Below, piece after piece: positions 20,627 to 31,599 of a DNA stretch of 64,000 bases (its first letter is position 1; the number at the start of each line of letters is the position of its first letter). The notes under the pieces are model-generated. The model was not told where the DNA came from. It did not search any database and saw only the letters and a list, made by a program, of their open reading frames with translations. The DNA is from Melastoma dodecandrum (taxonomy: Eukaryota; Streptophyta; Magnoliopsida; Myrtales; Melastomataceae): positions 715,001-779,000 of the forward strand of contig JARUPY010000356.1 in NCBI GenBank assembly GCA_029817715.1. Direction: 5' to 3'. The position numbers were made by a program, and so were the translations under genes.

Positions 20627-21964
20627 ATGGCGAGAAGGCCCAAGAGAGGTGCCCCTCCAAGTGCTCCTTCTCCTGAGGAGGCTGCTTATTTTCCTGCCCT
20701 CGTTGATGATTCTGTTCGGAGATTCAAGGAGCTAATGGCCAAGTTTGCATATACTGGCTCCTCGGCAAAACCCAGAGGGAAGGTTGTGTCTCCCTACTTC
20801 CAGAAGGGAAACGCTGGCGATACTCTGACTCCCCTGGCACCATGCAAGACGATTCTCTCTCCGTGCCTCAAGAAAACAGCTAAACGGGGCGAGGAAAGGG
20901 AAAATCTGCAGGTCGTGGAGATGGATGCTGCCCAGCAAGATTCTGTTCTGCTCAAGGTGGCTTCGGCTCAATCGGAGAGGAGTAAACCACCTCGCCGTCG
21001 AGATTCCAGGGAGAGGAAGATTAGGATTTCTCCTTACTTTGCAAAGAGAGAGGCTGATGAGGTGACAGCCATAAGGAGGGAGAAGGTTGTGTCTCCCTAC
21101 TTCCAGAAGGGAAACGCCAGCGATACACAGACTGACCTGGCACCACACAAGACAATTCTCTCTTCGTGCCTCAGGAAAACAACTAAACGGGGGAAGGAAA
21201 GGGAAAAGGTACAGGTAGAAGAGATGGATGCTGCCCAGCAAGATTCTGTTCTGCTCAAGGTGGCTTCGGCTCAATCAGAGAGGAATAAACCACCTCGCCG
21301 TCGAGATTCTAAAGGGAGGAAGATTATGATTTCACCTTACTTTGCAAAAAGTGAGGCCGACAAGGTGAAAGCCAAAAGGAGGGAGAGGGCGAAGACGTTG
21401 AGAGAGGAGGAGAGGAAGCTGGTGGAGTTGTTTCCTTGGAAGAGGAGGACACTGAAGGCGGCCGAGAGGAAACTTGAGGCATATAAGAGGAAATCGGCAG
21501 ACAACAAATGGGTGCCTCCCAGGTCAAGGCACCACCTAATGCAGGAAGATCATTTCCATGACCCTTGGAGAGTGCTGGTCATCTGCATGCTTCTTAATGT
21601 TACCACTGGGAAGCAGACGAGACAGATACTAAACGGGTTCTTCGAGCGGTATCCAGATGCCAAGTCAGCTGCGGTGGCCTGTGAAATTGAGATGGAGGGA
21701 ATGATAAGAGGTTTAGGTTTGCAAAAGAAGAGGACCCGAATGATAAAGAGGCTATCGGCAGAATACCTTGATGAGGATTGGCAGTACGTGACGGAGCTTC
21801 ATGGAGTAGGGAAGTACGCGGCAGATGCTTATGCAATATTCTGTAACGGGAAGTGGGAAGAAGTGGATCCTGGGGATCACAAGTTGAGGGACTATTGGAT
21901 GGATTCATTTTTCCCTAAGGATGCACAGGGGAGTGGTGATGCTGGTGCCGATTTTTATAACTAA
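20627..21964 (+). CDS. MBD4L: MBD4-like DNA glycosylase (HhH-GPD family), intronless
   Basis: A 445-residue protein. The C-terminal part (about residues 300-430) is the HhH-GPD base-excision glycosylase fold of MBD4: HDPWRVLVICMLLNVTTGKQ, the helix-hairpin-helix LHGVGKYAADAYAIF (residues 391-405), and the catalytic aspartate in VDPGDHKL (Asp417). Family members excise thymine or uracil from G:T and G:U mismatches in nuclear DNA. As in other plant members there is no methyl-CpG-binding domain. The N-terminus instead has four SPYF motifs produced by a 101-residue tandem duplication (residues 52-152 and 153-about 250). The region between is basic and helical. Reading frame and catalytic residues are intact. 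Plant relatives are, as far as I recall, multi-exon genes, so the lack of introns suggests either a retrocopy or intron loss. Confidence 0.85.
   Translation: MARRPKRGAPPSAPSPEEAAYFPALVDDSVRRFKELMAKFAYTGSSAKPRGKVVSPYFQKGNAGDTLTPLAPCKTILSPCLKKTAKRGEERENLQVVEMDAAQQDSVLLKVASAQSERSKPPRRRDSRERKIRISPYFAKREADEVTAIRREKVVSPYFQKGNASDTQTDLAPHKTILSSCLRKTTKRGKEREKVQVEEMDAAQQDSVLLKVASAQSERNKPPRRRDSKGRKIMISPYFAKSEADKVKAKRRERAKTLREEERKLVELFPWKRRTLKAAERKLEAYKRKSADNKWVPPRSRHHLMQEDHFHDPWRVLVICMLLNVTTGKQTRQILNGFFERYPDAKSAAVACEIEMEGMIRGLGLQKKRTRMIKRLSAEYLDEDWQYVTELHGVGKYAADAYAIFCNGKWEEVDPGDHKLRDYWMDSFFPKDAQGSGDAGADFYN
20780..21385 (+). repeat. 303-bp in-frame tandem duplication within the MBD4-like gene
   Basis: Unit 1 is 20780-21082 and unit 2 begins at 21083. 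Both start 'AAGGTTGTGTCTCCCTACTT' and keep the frame (period 303 bases, 101 codons). Units differ at scattered positions, including several amino-acid changes, so the duplication is not brand new. A decayed third copy is at 24096-24280. Confidence 0.93.
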
Positions 21965-22286
21965 TTTATGCATAAAGAAAGCAGGAGCTACAGCTAATTT
22001 ATGCTACCTAGGTATCGAAACTGATAGGGAGATTTTGGCCAGGACGGTTTAAGGTTATTTTGGGTTTTGGAACAATTTGCTGTTAATGTACTTTGTCGTT
22101 CTAGCAGAGTGTACCGCTAACCGGTCGTCGTCGGTTGCATAATCCAATCTCATGATTGCTCCTCCAGAGTTGCCCATGTCTACGAGTCGGAATGGGGCAA
22201 AACTGAACCCTGGTGCCAGCATTTAGATGGGCATTACCCTGGAGATCTCATACTCCAACACCTTCAGCGAGATAGACATAGCGGCA
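21965..22286. other. 3' flank of the MBD4-like gene and decayed coding-like sequence
   Basis: Follows the stop codon at 21964. From about 22150 the minus strand, in a frame shifted from the ORF at 22541-22287, still reads coding-like (DIIVITHDAAMSISLKVLEYEI), suggesting the same broken gene extends here. Confidence 0.4.
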
Positions 22287-22541
22287 TCATGAGTTATGAC
22301 AATGATATCGCCGCTCCTGTGGCAGTAGATAGCCGGCCCATCTGGAATCGGTAGATGCCTCATGGATGAGGTGGACAGCGTGTCCCTTGAAACTGATCAT
22401 GGACTCGGTATTAGTCTGGTGGAAGGTGTTCTTCCATTCGATTCTGTTCCATGCTGCTCCTTGGAAATTGTAGATCCGGAGAACACAGTGTACTTGTCCA
22501 GGTTTCATATCTTCAACAAGTAGCAGCAACGATGGATACAA
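22150..22541 (-). pseudogene. Unrecognised broken gene fragment
   Basis: Open from 22541 to 22287 (84 codons; includes LRIYNFQGAAWNRIEW), then continuing in another frame to about 22150. It reads like real coding sequence from a beta-rich protein; F-box-associated or similar C-terminal domains are possible, but I cannot name the family. The frame break and lack of an N-terminus mark it as a pseudogene. It lies tail to tail with the MBD4-like gene. Confidence 0.4.
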
Positions 22542-22753
22542 GGAACTCAGTCATAAGCACGTTTTTGGGAGGGGAGGGGGGGAAGACGGTTGTTTGAAAT
22601 TAATTAAGAAAATAAGTCAACTAAAATAATCAATTGAACCAAATCGTTCGGTGATTAACGGACATGGCAAAAACTTCAAAATATCATAACTTCAAAAACT
22701 TCAAAGACAAATCAAAATAAAAGACATGAAAAGAAAAACAAAAATAATTGAAT

Positions 22754-23554
22754 TCAGCCTGAGGATGCCTTGGAGGATAACTGCATGACACTAAGAAACT
22801 CTTCCTCAATGGTATTCATATTAAAAGTGGCTCGATCAATCTGGCGCTTCTCTTTAATCCATTGCCTCGCGATTGAAATTATGACAAATTTATCCAATCC
22901 ATAGATCTTGAGCATGGTATAATTCCACGGCCAACCAAACAACTTTTCACAAAGACCTTGAATTGCGTTCTCCCAAAGTATCATTTCAGGAGGATTGTCC
23001 TCCTCCACATCCTTTGCCATATCCTCATTGTCCTTCTCCTCCTCCTCAATGGATTTCCTTGCTTCTCCCCATAGCTTGCCCCCGAACTTTACAATTTTCT
23101 TGTTTGTCCGAGAAAGAGGTCCCTTCTTCTTATTTAGACTCATAAAAAGCCTTTTGAGTCGTTTAATCCTATTGTGGACTTGATCGTACTTGTACTTCTT
23201 TGATATGGTTTCTCCGGTGGGCGATATAGTCAATGATGAGTAAAAATCTGAGAGATAAGGATTTGAAATCTTACATTCACCGTTCAGCTCGGAGTACCTG
23301 ATCAACTCCTTCAAGAGGACAATGGTCTCGTTGGGTTTCCATCGGCACTTTCTATCGGCGGGAGGGGCCACCACTTGTCGACCTTCTCCTTCGGCGAAGG
23401 CGCCAGCTTCAGTCATCAGAGGCATGGTACCGATGGTCAGGGGACTGGGAACATGGCTCACATCGTCTTGGTGATCATCATTAGATGGGTTGTAATCGCT
23501 GTCACCGTCGTCGGAAGAGGGAAGAGGTGCCGGGGCCGTCTTCTTTGGACGCAT
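22754..23554 (-). CDS. GeBP/STKL-family transcription factor (DUF573)
   Basis: 266 residues, single exon. N-terminus about 1-65: acidic and Ser/Pro-rich. Residues about 70-165 match the plant GLABROUS1-enhancer-binding (GeBP, storekeeper-like) DNA-binding domain: RKCRWKPNETIVLLKELIRY, a middle helix FYSSLTISPTGETISKKYKYD, and the basic segment QVHNRIKRLKRLF leading to KIVKFGGKLWG. C-terminal part: acidic stretch (170-187), then helices possibly acting as the leucine-zipper-like dimerisation region of this family. Family members are nuclear, often intronless, and act in cytokinin and leaf-hair regulation. The frame is intact and the start is the first in-frame ATG after a non-coding upstream region. 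Which subfamily member it is cannot be told. Confidence 0.8.
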   Translation of the reverse strand: MRPKKTAPAPLPSSDDGDSDYNPSNDDHQDDVSHVPSPLTIGTMPLMTEAGAFAEGEGRQVVAPPADRKCRWKPNETIVLLKELIRYSELNGECKISNPYLSDFYSSLTISPTGETISKKYKYDQVHNRIKRLKRLFMSLNKKKGPLSRTNKKIVKFGGKLWGEARKSIEEEEKDNEDMAKDVEEDNPPEMILWENAIQGLCEKLFGWPWNYTMLKIYGLDKFVIISIARQWIKEKRQIDRATFNMNTIEEEFLSVMQLSSKASSG

Positions 23555-24095
23555 CCTTGGAATTTGTCAATTTTTATTTTTTTTGCCACGGTAACACAAT
23601 CTTACAAGCATACAATGAAATTGCTTAAGAAAACAACTCAATATATAGAGTGAGAGATTTTCCTTGACTGATCTAAGATCGAATCTAAAAACAATAAACA
23701 TAAAAAGGTATTTTTTTATAACTAAGTGAAAGAATATCTTTTAAGCTAATAATTTTAGTTATTTATAGACAATTATCTCGTGAAATATATAAATGTTTGT
23801 GAAAGTTTCCTTGACATTAAAATGGAACAAAATGGAAACAAAAAATAAATTAAAATATAATCTGAATCAAATTTAGGTAACAAAAGAGCCGGAACATTAA
23901 TTGTATAACTGCCGTGGTTTGGCTGGTATTTTTGGTCAAGAATATTAAATATTAATAAAATTATTTCAGTACCATCAATACAACCACAGTTAAATGTTAA
24001 TTCATATGTACACTACATTATACGTAAACACATATATTAATTCAATGTTTTTAAAAAATGTCGATATATTAAATGTTTTTTAAATGCCAGACACC
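23555..24095. other. AT-rich non-coding spacer upstream of the GeBP-type gene
   Basis: Contains the presumed promoter of the minus-strand gene at 22754-23554. AT-rich with no coding signal. Confidence 0.4.
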
Positions 24096-24280
24096 CCGAC
24101 ATCACCCAAGACGATTCTCTCTCCGTTCCTCAAGATAAGGGAAAAGCTGCAGGTGGATGCTGCCCCGCAATATTATGTTCTGCTAACGAACTCGGTCGGA
24201 GAGGGATAGACCACCTCGCCGTCGAGATTCCAAGGGGACGAAGATTAGGATTTCACCTTGCTTCGCGAAAAGCAGGGCAA
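24096..24280 (+). pseudogene. Decayed fragment of the MBD4-like repeat unit
   Basis: Matches the 303-bp unit of the MBD4-like gene with deletions: 'AAGACGATTCTCTCTCCG', then 'CTGCAGGTGGATGCTGCCC', 'CCACCTCGCCGTCGAGATTC' and the SPYF-type ending. Same orientation as the gene and 3 kb downstream. Internal deletions and stops make it nonfunctional. Confidence 0.85.
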
Positions 24281-24669
24281 AGTGTCATTCTTTCTGTAAA
24301 ATCTGAAAAGTTCCGAACAGCCTTAATACAACAAGATACAACTTTGATTAAGATTTAGTTTGTGGGAATTTTCAGACAATATAATAGACAGCCTTGTTAA
24401 GTTCTTCCGTAAAAAGATACTTGTTAAGATCCCCCCCCCCCCCCCCCTTTATGTCATTGCGAGTTCTCTTCATTTTCAATATCACAAAACCATCCTTAAT
24501 AGACTATTGCTTCGTCGACTTCTAGACCGGCCGATCAAGCCTAACTAAAATGGATTTTTTTTTATATTAAATATTCATAATTAAAAATTAAAAATCAAGG
24601 TACAAATTTATGTGTGTAAATATGCATTTAGGAAATTGTTAATGTTAAAAAATTTTAATTGAGCGAGGG
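24281..24669. other. AT-rich spacer with a poly-C tract
   Basis: A run of 17 C lies at 24431-24447. No gene recognised. Confidence 0.6.
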
Positions 24670-27010
24670 TAATTGATAAAATTGATGGGTGTGGGGATAA
24701 CATGAAAGTGGAATAAATGGTATCGTAATATCTTAAAAGCATTTAGAGGGAGGGCGATTTACATTAATAGGAGTGTGCGAATAAGATTGGTCTAATTTTA
24801 TTACAAAAACGTTAAAATAATAATTAGAAAGACAGTAATTGAATATAGAAAAATATATGTTTTAGAATTTTGAATTGCTGTGTATTATTTCGCATAATAA
24901 ATTGATAAAATTATATTCTCGCTTAATCTTCATAAGACAATCAACTTCTTTTAATCGAATCCCAAAAAATAAAAAATAAACAAATAATATGATAAAAGAG
25001 TTTTTTATTTTCCAACTAAATTAACTATGAAACAAATTTGTGCTTCGTCCAAGATAATAAATAAATAGAATATTGTTATGATAATAATTTTAATTTTTTG
25101 TAACTAATTATTCCGTAAAATTTGTAAATGTAATTTCGGTGACTCCTACTGGTCAACAAGAAAATGGGATAATAAAATAAAATCTAACACTTTTACTTTT
25201 CTTTTATTAATTAAACTCAATGTTATTCTCCTCTCACTAAAAATTTCTTGTGGCTCCTTAAAATTGGTTAGTTCCACTGAACATTGCACGAACAGACAGA
25301 TTAGACCTTGTCGGGATTATACGTAAACACATATATTAATTTAATGTTCTTAAAAAACAAATTATATGCAAGGGAGAGGGGGTGGTCGTGGTGTTTAATC
25401 AATTAACACCTAGTTTATGTTATGGTGCAAGTAATCATCGAATCACATAAACAAGAAATGGAGAAAAACAGTGGAAGATTGGAACGATTGGACGGATTTA
25501 CGATTATCGAGAAAGACTAGGGGACAAGAAAACGTACATGTAAGTCCCATCGCAAGAACCGATTCTCTTACAGCTGCTCTTAATGAAGGAGATATTCACA
25601 ATGTGAGGGCGTAACCCTAAGATCCCTTATGAAAAACAACCTATATTGTTTATGTTATAAATATTAATTTTTTCCCTTAATTAAATAAATGTTTGAAGGA
25701 CAAGGGAAGGGACCTGGTCACTGTACATCAATGGAAAATATGTTGTAAAGTAATGTACACCCAAATCACATCAAATAAATGAGATACGCTTATCGAACAA
25801 CTTTATTGATCTCGACACTTTAGTGTGATTCATTGCACTGTCTAATGTCATAGCTTGTTTTATAAAATATACTTTAATAAATAACATGAAATAAAATAAA
25901 AAGTACAGTGAAAATATACAACTAATGGAAACCCCAATAAAAGTTTTTAGCATTTATTATATCAAAAAAATATTTAGAAAACTACTCTTAGGTGGCAACA
26001 TCTGTAGGGCCATATAAAGACATCTCGAACAGCCCAGGCCAACTAAATTGCCGAGCATCGAACCATGGCCGTCAAAGGTTCACTCAATGATACAAGACAA
26101 CCATAATCACAAAATTAAGCAATCAAGCCATCACGAGTTAATGTGGTCGTGTGACCAAAATATCATCTTTTGTATCAAATTTGTTGCTACTTCAGTCGGT
26201 TCCAATATTTCTATAACCTTACGCTCATAACGAGCAAGAAAGACCTTTGAGCAAATGATGCTCATAAACTTTAATGTGCGTAAGCTCTACGGTGCATTAC
26301 TAGAGATATTGTAGTGACAATATCGTCTTATTCGATACTAAACACCAAGTAAAGGTTTTCTTTAGTTCATGTCATGTGCACATGATATAAAAGTAATTTC
26401 ATGCATGCAAATTATATAACTAGAGCAAATATATAGATGATCATCATAACCGTCTATTATCAATAGTTTACATAGACCAATAGTTAAGAAAACAAAATGT
26501 CGGATACAAACTCCCATTAACCAAAAACATCAAAAAATTCTACGACACCCATGCCTACAATATGTTCTTGAAATCCATAAGCCTAAGTCCTTTAGTAAGT
26601 GGATCCGATAACAAGGGCTTTGTACCTATATACTTCACATAAATGTGGCCTTGTCTTACCAGCTCACGAACTTTGAGATACTTAATCTCCATATGCTTAT
26701 AACTACCCGCAGTTCGATTGTTCTAGGAGTAGAACACTGCAACGCTGTTATCACAATAGATCACTAACTGTGTAGCAATGGAATCAACAACTCTAAGGAT
26801 TGAAAAAATTTATGAGCGAAACTGCATGAGAATACGCCCCATTACATGCAACAAACTCTGTCTGTATGGTCGGGGAAGCTCTGAGAGTTTGTTTAACACT
26901 TTTTAAGGAAATAACTAATCCAATCAACATGAATGTATAACTTGATGTAGACTTCATGTCATTAGAACAACTAACAAAATTGAAATATCGATATCCTATT
27001 ACCTGAAAAT
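24670..27010. repeat. Long duplicated block, copy 1 (second copy at 62.7-63.9 kb)
   Basis: Collinear with 62715-63870 but interrupted by extra sequence here. Shared parts: 24677-24740 with 62722-62785, a short piece near 25165-25230 with about 62850-62880, and then about 26010-27005 with 62884-63870 at high identity ('CCGAGCATCGAACCATGGCC'). The last part carries Ty1/copia RNase H sequence on the minus strand. 25230-26010 has no counterpart and no recognisable genes. Confidence 0.85.
26540..26990 (-). pseudogene. Ty1/copia RNase H remnant, copy 1
   Basis: Minus-strand equivalent of the better readable copy at 63401-63890, with the copia RNase H signature region (VIYCDNSVAVFYS-like, then KYLKVRE). 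Frame is lost by several small changes. No LTR ends identified. Confidence 0.7.
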
Positions 27011-28051
27011 TGAAATATCGATATCAAAATTGAAATCCTATTATCTTTCGTACATTACATGTACAACTGTATGATACGAAATTTTTGGGTTGCTGGGACA
27101 TGTTAATACTTGTTTTATTCTTCATAATTTGGCTCCAAATTTGGGTCGACTTTGTGAAATGTGTGGACCTAATATTTACCATTTCCTGTTTCATTTTTCT
27201 TGAGTAAAATCTCATGAGTTTGCCTGCACCCAATATCTTATGGAAAAAGACTTTTCAAAGCAATACTGAGAAAGACAGCTTTGGTGCTTCGCTTCTTGAC
27301 AATTATCTTTCATTTGCAACTTTTCCTTTTCATTCCGTTTTAAGTATAATGTTGCTCGTCTTGAACATCTCGGCATTGTTTCACAAATGTTTTAGAATGG
27401 GGACTTTACCATTAGGGAAGGTACTTTCCAAGTATCCATAAGTTTTTCTAGAATAACCGGGTACCTTCTTCTGCATAAGGACAGGACAGTGCAAACCTTG
27501 AGAAAGATCCGCGTAAACCTAGCAACCTTTAGAATGCTCCTTAGATATCTAATAAAAAAATTAAATAAACAAATTAAACATGCTACATGAAAGACCCTCT
27601 TGTTTCTCTCCAAGAAAGGAACTACCTAAACAAAGAAAAGAGGTGAGGCTGCCAAACATGATTTGCTGGCACCCTCTGCTTTACTAAAATTCGAGCAAAA
27701 CAGCAGACGAAGAATTGTGTCACCCAAAACATAATATTAGTATTACTATTAAACTAATATCTCTTTTGCAGTTTTCCGTCAAAGTCGCTAATGCATGGAA
27801 ATAATTTTATGTCCCCAATCTTGAGGTATTTTTTTCGACAGATACAATTAAAGAAAGCATTAGTGGACTCACATGATTTAAAAAATTGATGAATGGGAAA
27901 CAGTTTTTTGCCATGAAATTCCGTTGATGGTGGCAACTATTCCTTGCTGTACATATAAAACTTTTTCCAAGCTGCCATGTCATGCTGTGCTAAAGTGTTA
28001 CTTTGTCAGAAGTTTGGTTGAGATGTCATGAAAACATGAATTCCTGGGCAG
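27011..28051. other. Non-coding, probably intron or upstream part of the decayed malic enzyme gene
   Basis: AT-rich with no recognised exon. Ends with the acceptor-like 'CCTGGGCAG' just before the malic enzyme exon. Confidence 0.35.
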
Positions 28052-28163
28052 GTTGACATGATCGGTGTCACAAATGGAAGTAGAATATTGAGTCTTGGTG
28101 ATATGAGGATTCAAGAAATAGAAATTGATATTGGGTGCTGCTGCTGGAATAAACCCTCAAAGG
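28052..28163 (+). pseudogene. NAD-dependent malic enzyme, exon fragment 1
   Basis: Preceded by 'CCTGGGCAG' and followed by a GTGAG donor. Encodes VDMIGVTNGSRILSLGDM, matching the conserved NAD-malic enzyme core (VTDGSRILGLGDLGVQGIGI in the family), then after a small frameshift AAAGINPQR. In the mitochondrial enzyme this segment helps bind malate and the metal and leads to the nucleotide domain. Several conserved glycines are replaced and residues are missing at the frameshift. Further exons of the same gene lie at 37.66-37.73 kb and 50.77-51.06 kb, beyond two transposon insertions. Confidence 0.8.
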
Positions 28164-28467
28164 GTGAGATCATGTCATTTTTTACTCATCTTATCTATCA
28201 CTGCAATGCTGTAATTCCACACATACAAGGCCATTATCTTGTTTTCCAACATCTGCCTTATTTGCTATTTATTCCTTGAAATGGGAAAGAACTAAGGTAA
28301 GGATATTCCCAGTTATCTTGTTATGTTAATCCTGACAAAATATGTTGCTGGTTGATGAAAATTGGTTTGTTGAAGAATAATCCCCCAGAGCAAGTCCTTT
28401 GAGAAGTTGCCCAAAATCCTCTTCCTTGACGACCAAGTGTAGAACATGTCATGAAAGTTCACCGACC
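28164..28467. other. Non-coding remnant of the malic enzyme locus
   Basis: Follows the donor site of the exon at 28163 and ends at the target site of the Tekay-type element. The central exons expected next (nucleotide-binding domain) are not visible, so they are deleted or unrecognisable. Confidence 0.4.
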
Positions 28468-28472
28468 ACTAT

Positions 28473-29568
28473 TGTAAAGACCCGAAAAATTTTAGTTATA
28501 TTATATGATGGGTATCTGTAATTTCTAACAATTTAAAAGGTGAGTCAAATAGATGGAGACAGACCAGGACATTGTTGTACTTACTATTATTGGATTATTG
28601 AAATAACGAATTGTTGGAGGTTCTGTACAGGCGGGAATGGGGATGGCTCACGTTAATTTGGAAGTCAGGAGGCGGTGGTTGGGGACCGTTGACGATGGTC
28701 TTGGCTGAATCGACTAGAGGAGGTTACGAACCTTGGGACGGGATCAACCACGTCTAGCTTTGGTTAACAGTGGTTGGGGTCCGTAGGTTGTCGGTATCCT
28801 TGTGTCGTATGGGAGCCGACCGACGTCCGGTTGAGATCAGCCATGCCGCAGTTGTTGGCGAGTTGGATGCCACACGGGCGTGCCGTCCTCATGTCCCGGT
28901 TGCTGTACACATGAACTAGGAAGAGTGATACTTCAATCATCTGCTAAATTATGAATTTCCTGGTCTAGTTTGCCTTGATTTGAAAAGAAAAGCCACTGTC
29001 GTTGATGGTGTTACCCAACAGTGTGTTGGAGGAGTACGGAGGGGCGACAACCACACGCGGTTGTGCCTGCTGCCGTTACCCGAGCGCTCTCGGAGGAGTG
29101 AGTGAGGACGCACTACGGTGGTCCTGGCACATTGGGACGGATCGATTTGTGAGAGGACGTGGATTTATGGAAGTCGCTAGGGAAATTCCGTTTATTCTGC
29201 TTCTGCTGATTGGTGTGCTGCTGTTTATATGAATTACGGTGTTATGTTGTTATTATTCTGCTCACTGTTGATTTGTATTACTTATTGCCAATCCCGTATG
29301 TTGCATAAAAATCTTTCAAAGAATTGCACGTTAGAGGTGGATGAGTGGTCTCATATTTCGCATGTGCATAGGGTGAGGCGTACTCAGCGAATTATCACTG
29401 ACCCAATAGGGGACTATTGTTTTTAGTGTGATGCAGGGTTAAATAGAAAAATGAGGACACGTGGAGGGATCCACGGTGGAGGTATAAGTTTGTCGTTTCC
29501 TCTGGTGACTGGTCAGGTACGGCTGATCTATCTAATTAAATTGGAAAAAAATTTTGTAGGTCGTTTCA
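28473..29568 (+). repeat. 5' LTR of the Tekay-type element, with internal deletion
   Basis: 1096 bases. Begins TGTAAAGACCCG, ends TTTCA. Collinear with the 3' LTR for the first 70 bases, then jumps near 28640 to the part matching 36650 onwards, so roughly 1 kb is missing. Confidence 0.88.
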
Positions 29569-29570
29569 GT

Positions 29571-29582
29571 TGCTATCAGAGT
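29571..29582 (+). promoter_or_regulatory. Degenerate tRNA-Met primer-binding site
   Basis: TGCTATCAGAGT, two changes from TGGTATCAGAGC, two bases after the LTR end. Confidence 0.7.
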
Positions 29583-29730
29583 GTAGGTTATGAAGGAATA
29601 ATAAGGTGGAATAGGGAGTGTCACGAAATAGTACGCCCACCCGTGACACAAAATGACTAATTAAAGTCATAAATTATTAAGTAAAATAAGAATAAAAATA
29701 CACAAATAGACTCACCGCATTAGTTAGTTG

Positions 29731-31590
29731 CAAGATATTGACAGGCAGCATGTTATTGCAGCAAGGCGATTACCTGTGGACGACAGCAAGCGTATAGAAG
29801 TTCCAACTGTGGATGTTGTTGCCGGGGCAGAGAGAGAACAGTCAATGAGGAGAAGGGCGAAGCAGAGATTGGGGTAGTCAGAATGATTATGTGAGGGAGG
29901 AAAGGGTTTGGCTAGTGACGGGTTGGTAGTTGCTGATTCTGATGCGATAGGGCTGTGTACCAAATGTGGACGTTGTTTCAGGTAACTTAGAGAAGTCTAT
30001 TGAGGAAGATGTTAATACTCTCACAGGAGATAAATATCATTCGTTGAATTATGCATCAGCCATTGATACAATGTAAGCTATTCGATGCTCTTGCTTGGCT
30101 GAAAATGTTCGTGGTGTAGGTGAAGAAACTATTGGGAACAGTGACAAACTTTCCGGTGCAGAATAGAAGTGGGGTCTCAGAGAGGGGTTGCTAAGGGAGA
30201 GTCGGTTAACGTAGGGAAGAGTTTGGACAGTGGTTAAACGGGAAGCGTTGCCTCTGATGTTGTGTATAAACATGTGTCAAATGCAGAGATTGTTCGTGGA
30301 GACACAGAGAATAGGGCTTCTACGACAAATGATGAGTCCTTAGAAGGTGGAGTTACAATTATTGATGGTGGAGCTGCAATCAGGGAGGAAAATGTTTTTG
30401 GGAACACGGATGCCGAGCAAGTTATTTATCAGAATGACCAGTATTACCAAGTTAATGAACTAGTTTCCGAGGACCCAGAGTTTAACTCTGTTGAAAGCGA
30501 GTTTGATATGGGGACAGAAATCTGGTTAACAGGGAGTGTGGGTACAGAGATTATTGGAAGGAGCAATGAGGTGTATTTTGGTCCCAGCGATGGCTTCATG
30601 AAAGCCTTAAAAAGGCAAACTACCAAGCTCTAGCGAGAAGACTGTGATTGATGTAGCCAAGCAGATACAAACACAATGTATATGGAGGTAGACAATGTTT
30701 CCATACCCAGTGATACTGGTTTACATTGGCAATTAAATGGATGTTGATGAACATCATGATGGCACTGAAGACTTTGGAATGGTCACTGAGGAAGACGGGT
30801 GGGGAGAACTGCAGACAGATAGCAAGGGGAGTCGATCAAGCTGTTTACCATCTACCACTCGGTGAAAAAAAAAAGGTGTTTTCTGTGTCTGATTTAGTTT
30901 GGGGTAAGGTCAGAAGCCACCCATGGGGCCTGGCCAAATATTTGACCCTTCAGATGCATCTGAGAAGGCAACAGAATATCACGAGAAGGGCTCCTTTCTG
31001 ATGGCATAGCTTGGTGATAATACTTCTGTGTGGAGAGAAGCATCCTTGCTCAAGTACTTCCGATCATCCTTTCCTCGTGCAGCGAGGCAAAGCAGTGCAG
31101 AAGAGTTCCAGAATGCTGTGGATTGTGCTCTGGAAGAAGTTTCGAGGAGGGTTGGACTAGGACTGGCTTGCTCCTGGTTATCGAAGGATGTTGTGGATAA
31201 GATAAAGGTTTCAGGTCATTGAAAATGTGGGAATCTAACCCGAATTATGTATTGGAAAAAAAAAGCTTAGGTAGATTTGCATATGCAAATTTCTTTAATA
31301 CCTTTGAATTTATTCGGTATCTGAGGGCATTAACGCAAACTCCATATTCTGGAGCTGACAGATTGGAGCTTGTTATAGCCAAGGGTTTAGTCAGCTGCCC
31401 GAATTTCAGTCTTTTGGAGATTTGATAGAAGACACAACTGAAGCAGTGGATACAGAAGACAGTATTTAGGTGACAGATATCAAAGAGGGGATGGCAACCA
31501 CTGGGCAGGTAGAACAGTTGGAAATAGTTTTGAGGATAATCCAGATGGAGCTGTAAATGGAGAAAGGGCTTGTGAGGAGGCCTCCCAGGT
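29731..31590 (+). pseudogene. Captured PWWP-domain protein gene fragment
   Basis: Within the Tekay-type element. An acidic, Glu/Val-rich N-terminal part (open at 30262-30633) precedes a PWWP domain at about 30885-31215: FSVSDLVWGKVRSHPWG (the PWWP core), then EASLLKYFRSSFPRAARQSS and NAVDCALEEVSRRVGLGL after frameshifts. A conserved region follows the domain (RALTQTPYSGADRLELVIAK at 31320-31385, then QLPEFQSFGDLIEDT). This matches plant nuclear PWWP (PDP-type) proteins, which read histone H3K36 methylation. Many frameshifts and stops make it nonfunctional. Presence or absence of introns cannot be judged, because relatives are mostly single-exon here. Confidence 0.8.
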
Positions 31591-31599
31591 CCTTACGCC

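Noticed and set aside
20732..21274. 180-codon minus-strand ORF with a repeated sequence
   Set aside because: Exact reverse-strand shadow of the MBD4-like N-terminal tandem repeat.
24431..24447. 17-base poly-C (and poly-G at 54946-54959) as a functional element such as a G-quadruplex
   Set aside because: Single homopolymer runs without the four-tract pattern; probably slippage or an assembly uncertainty.
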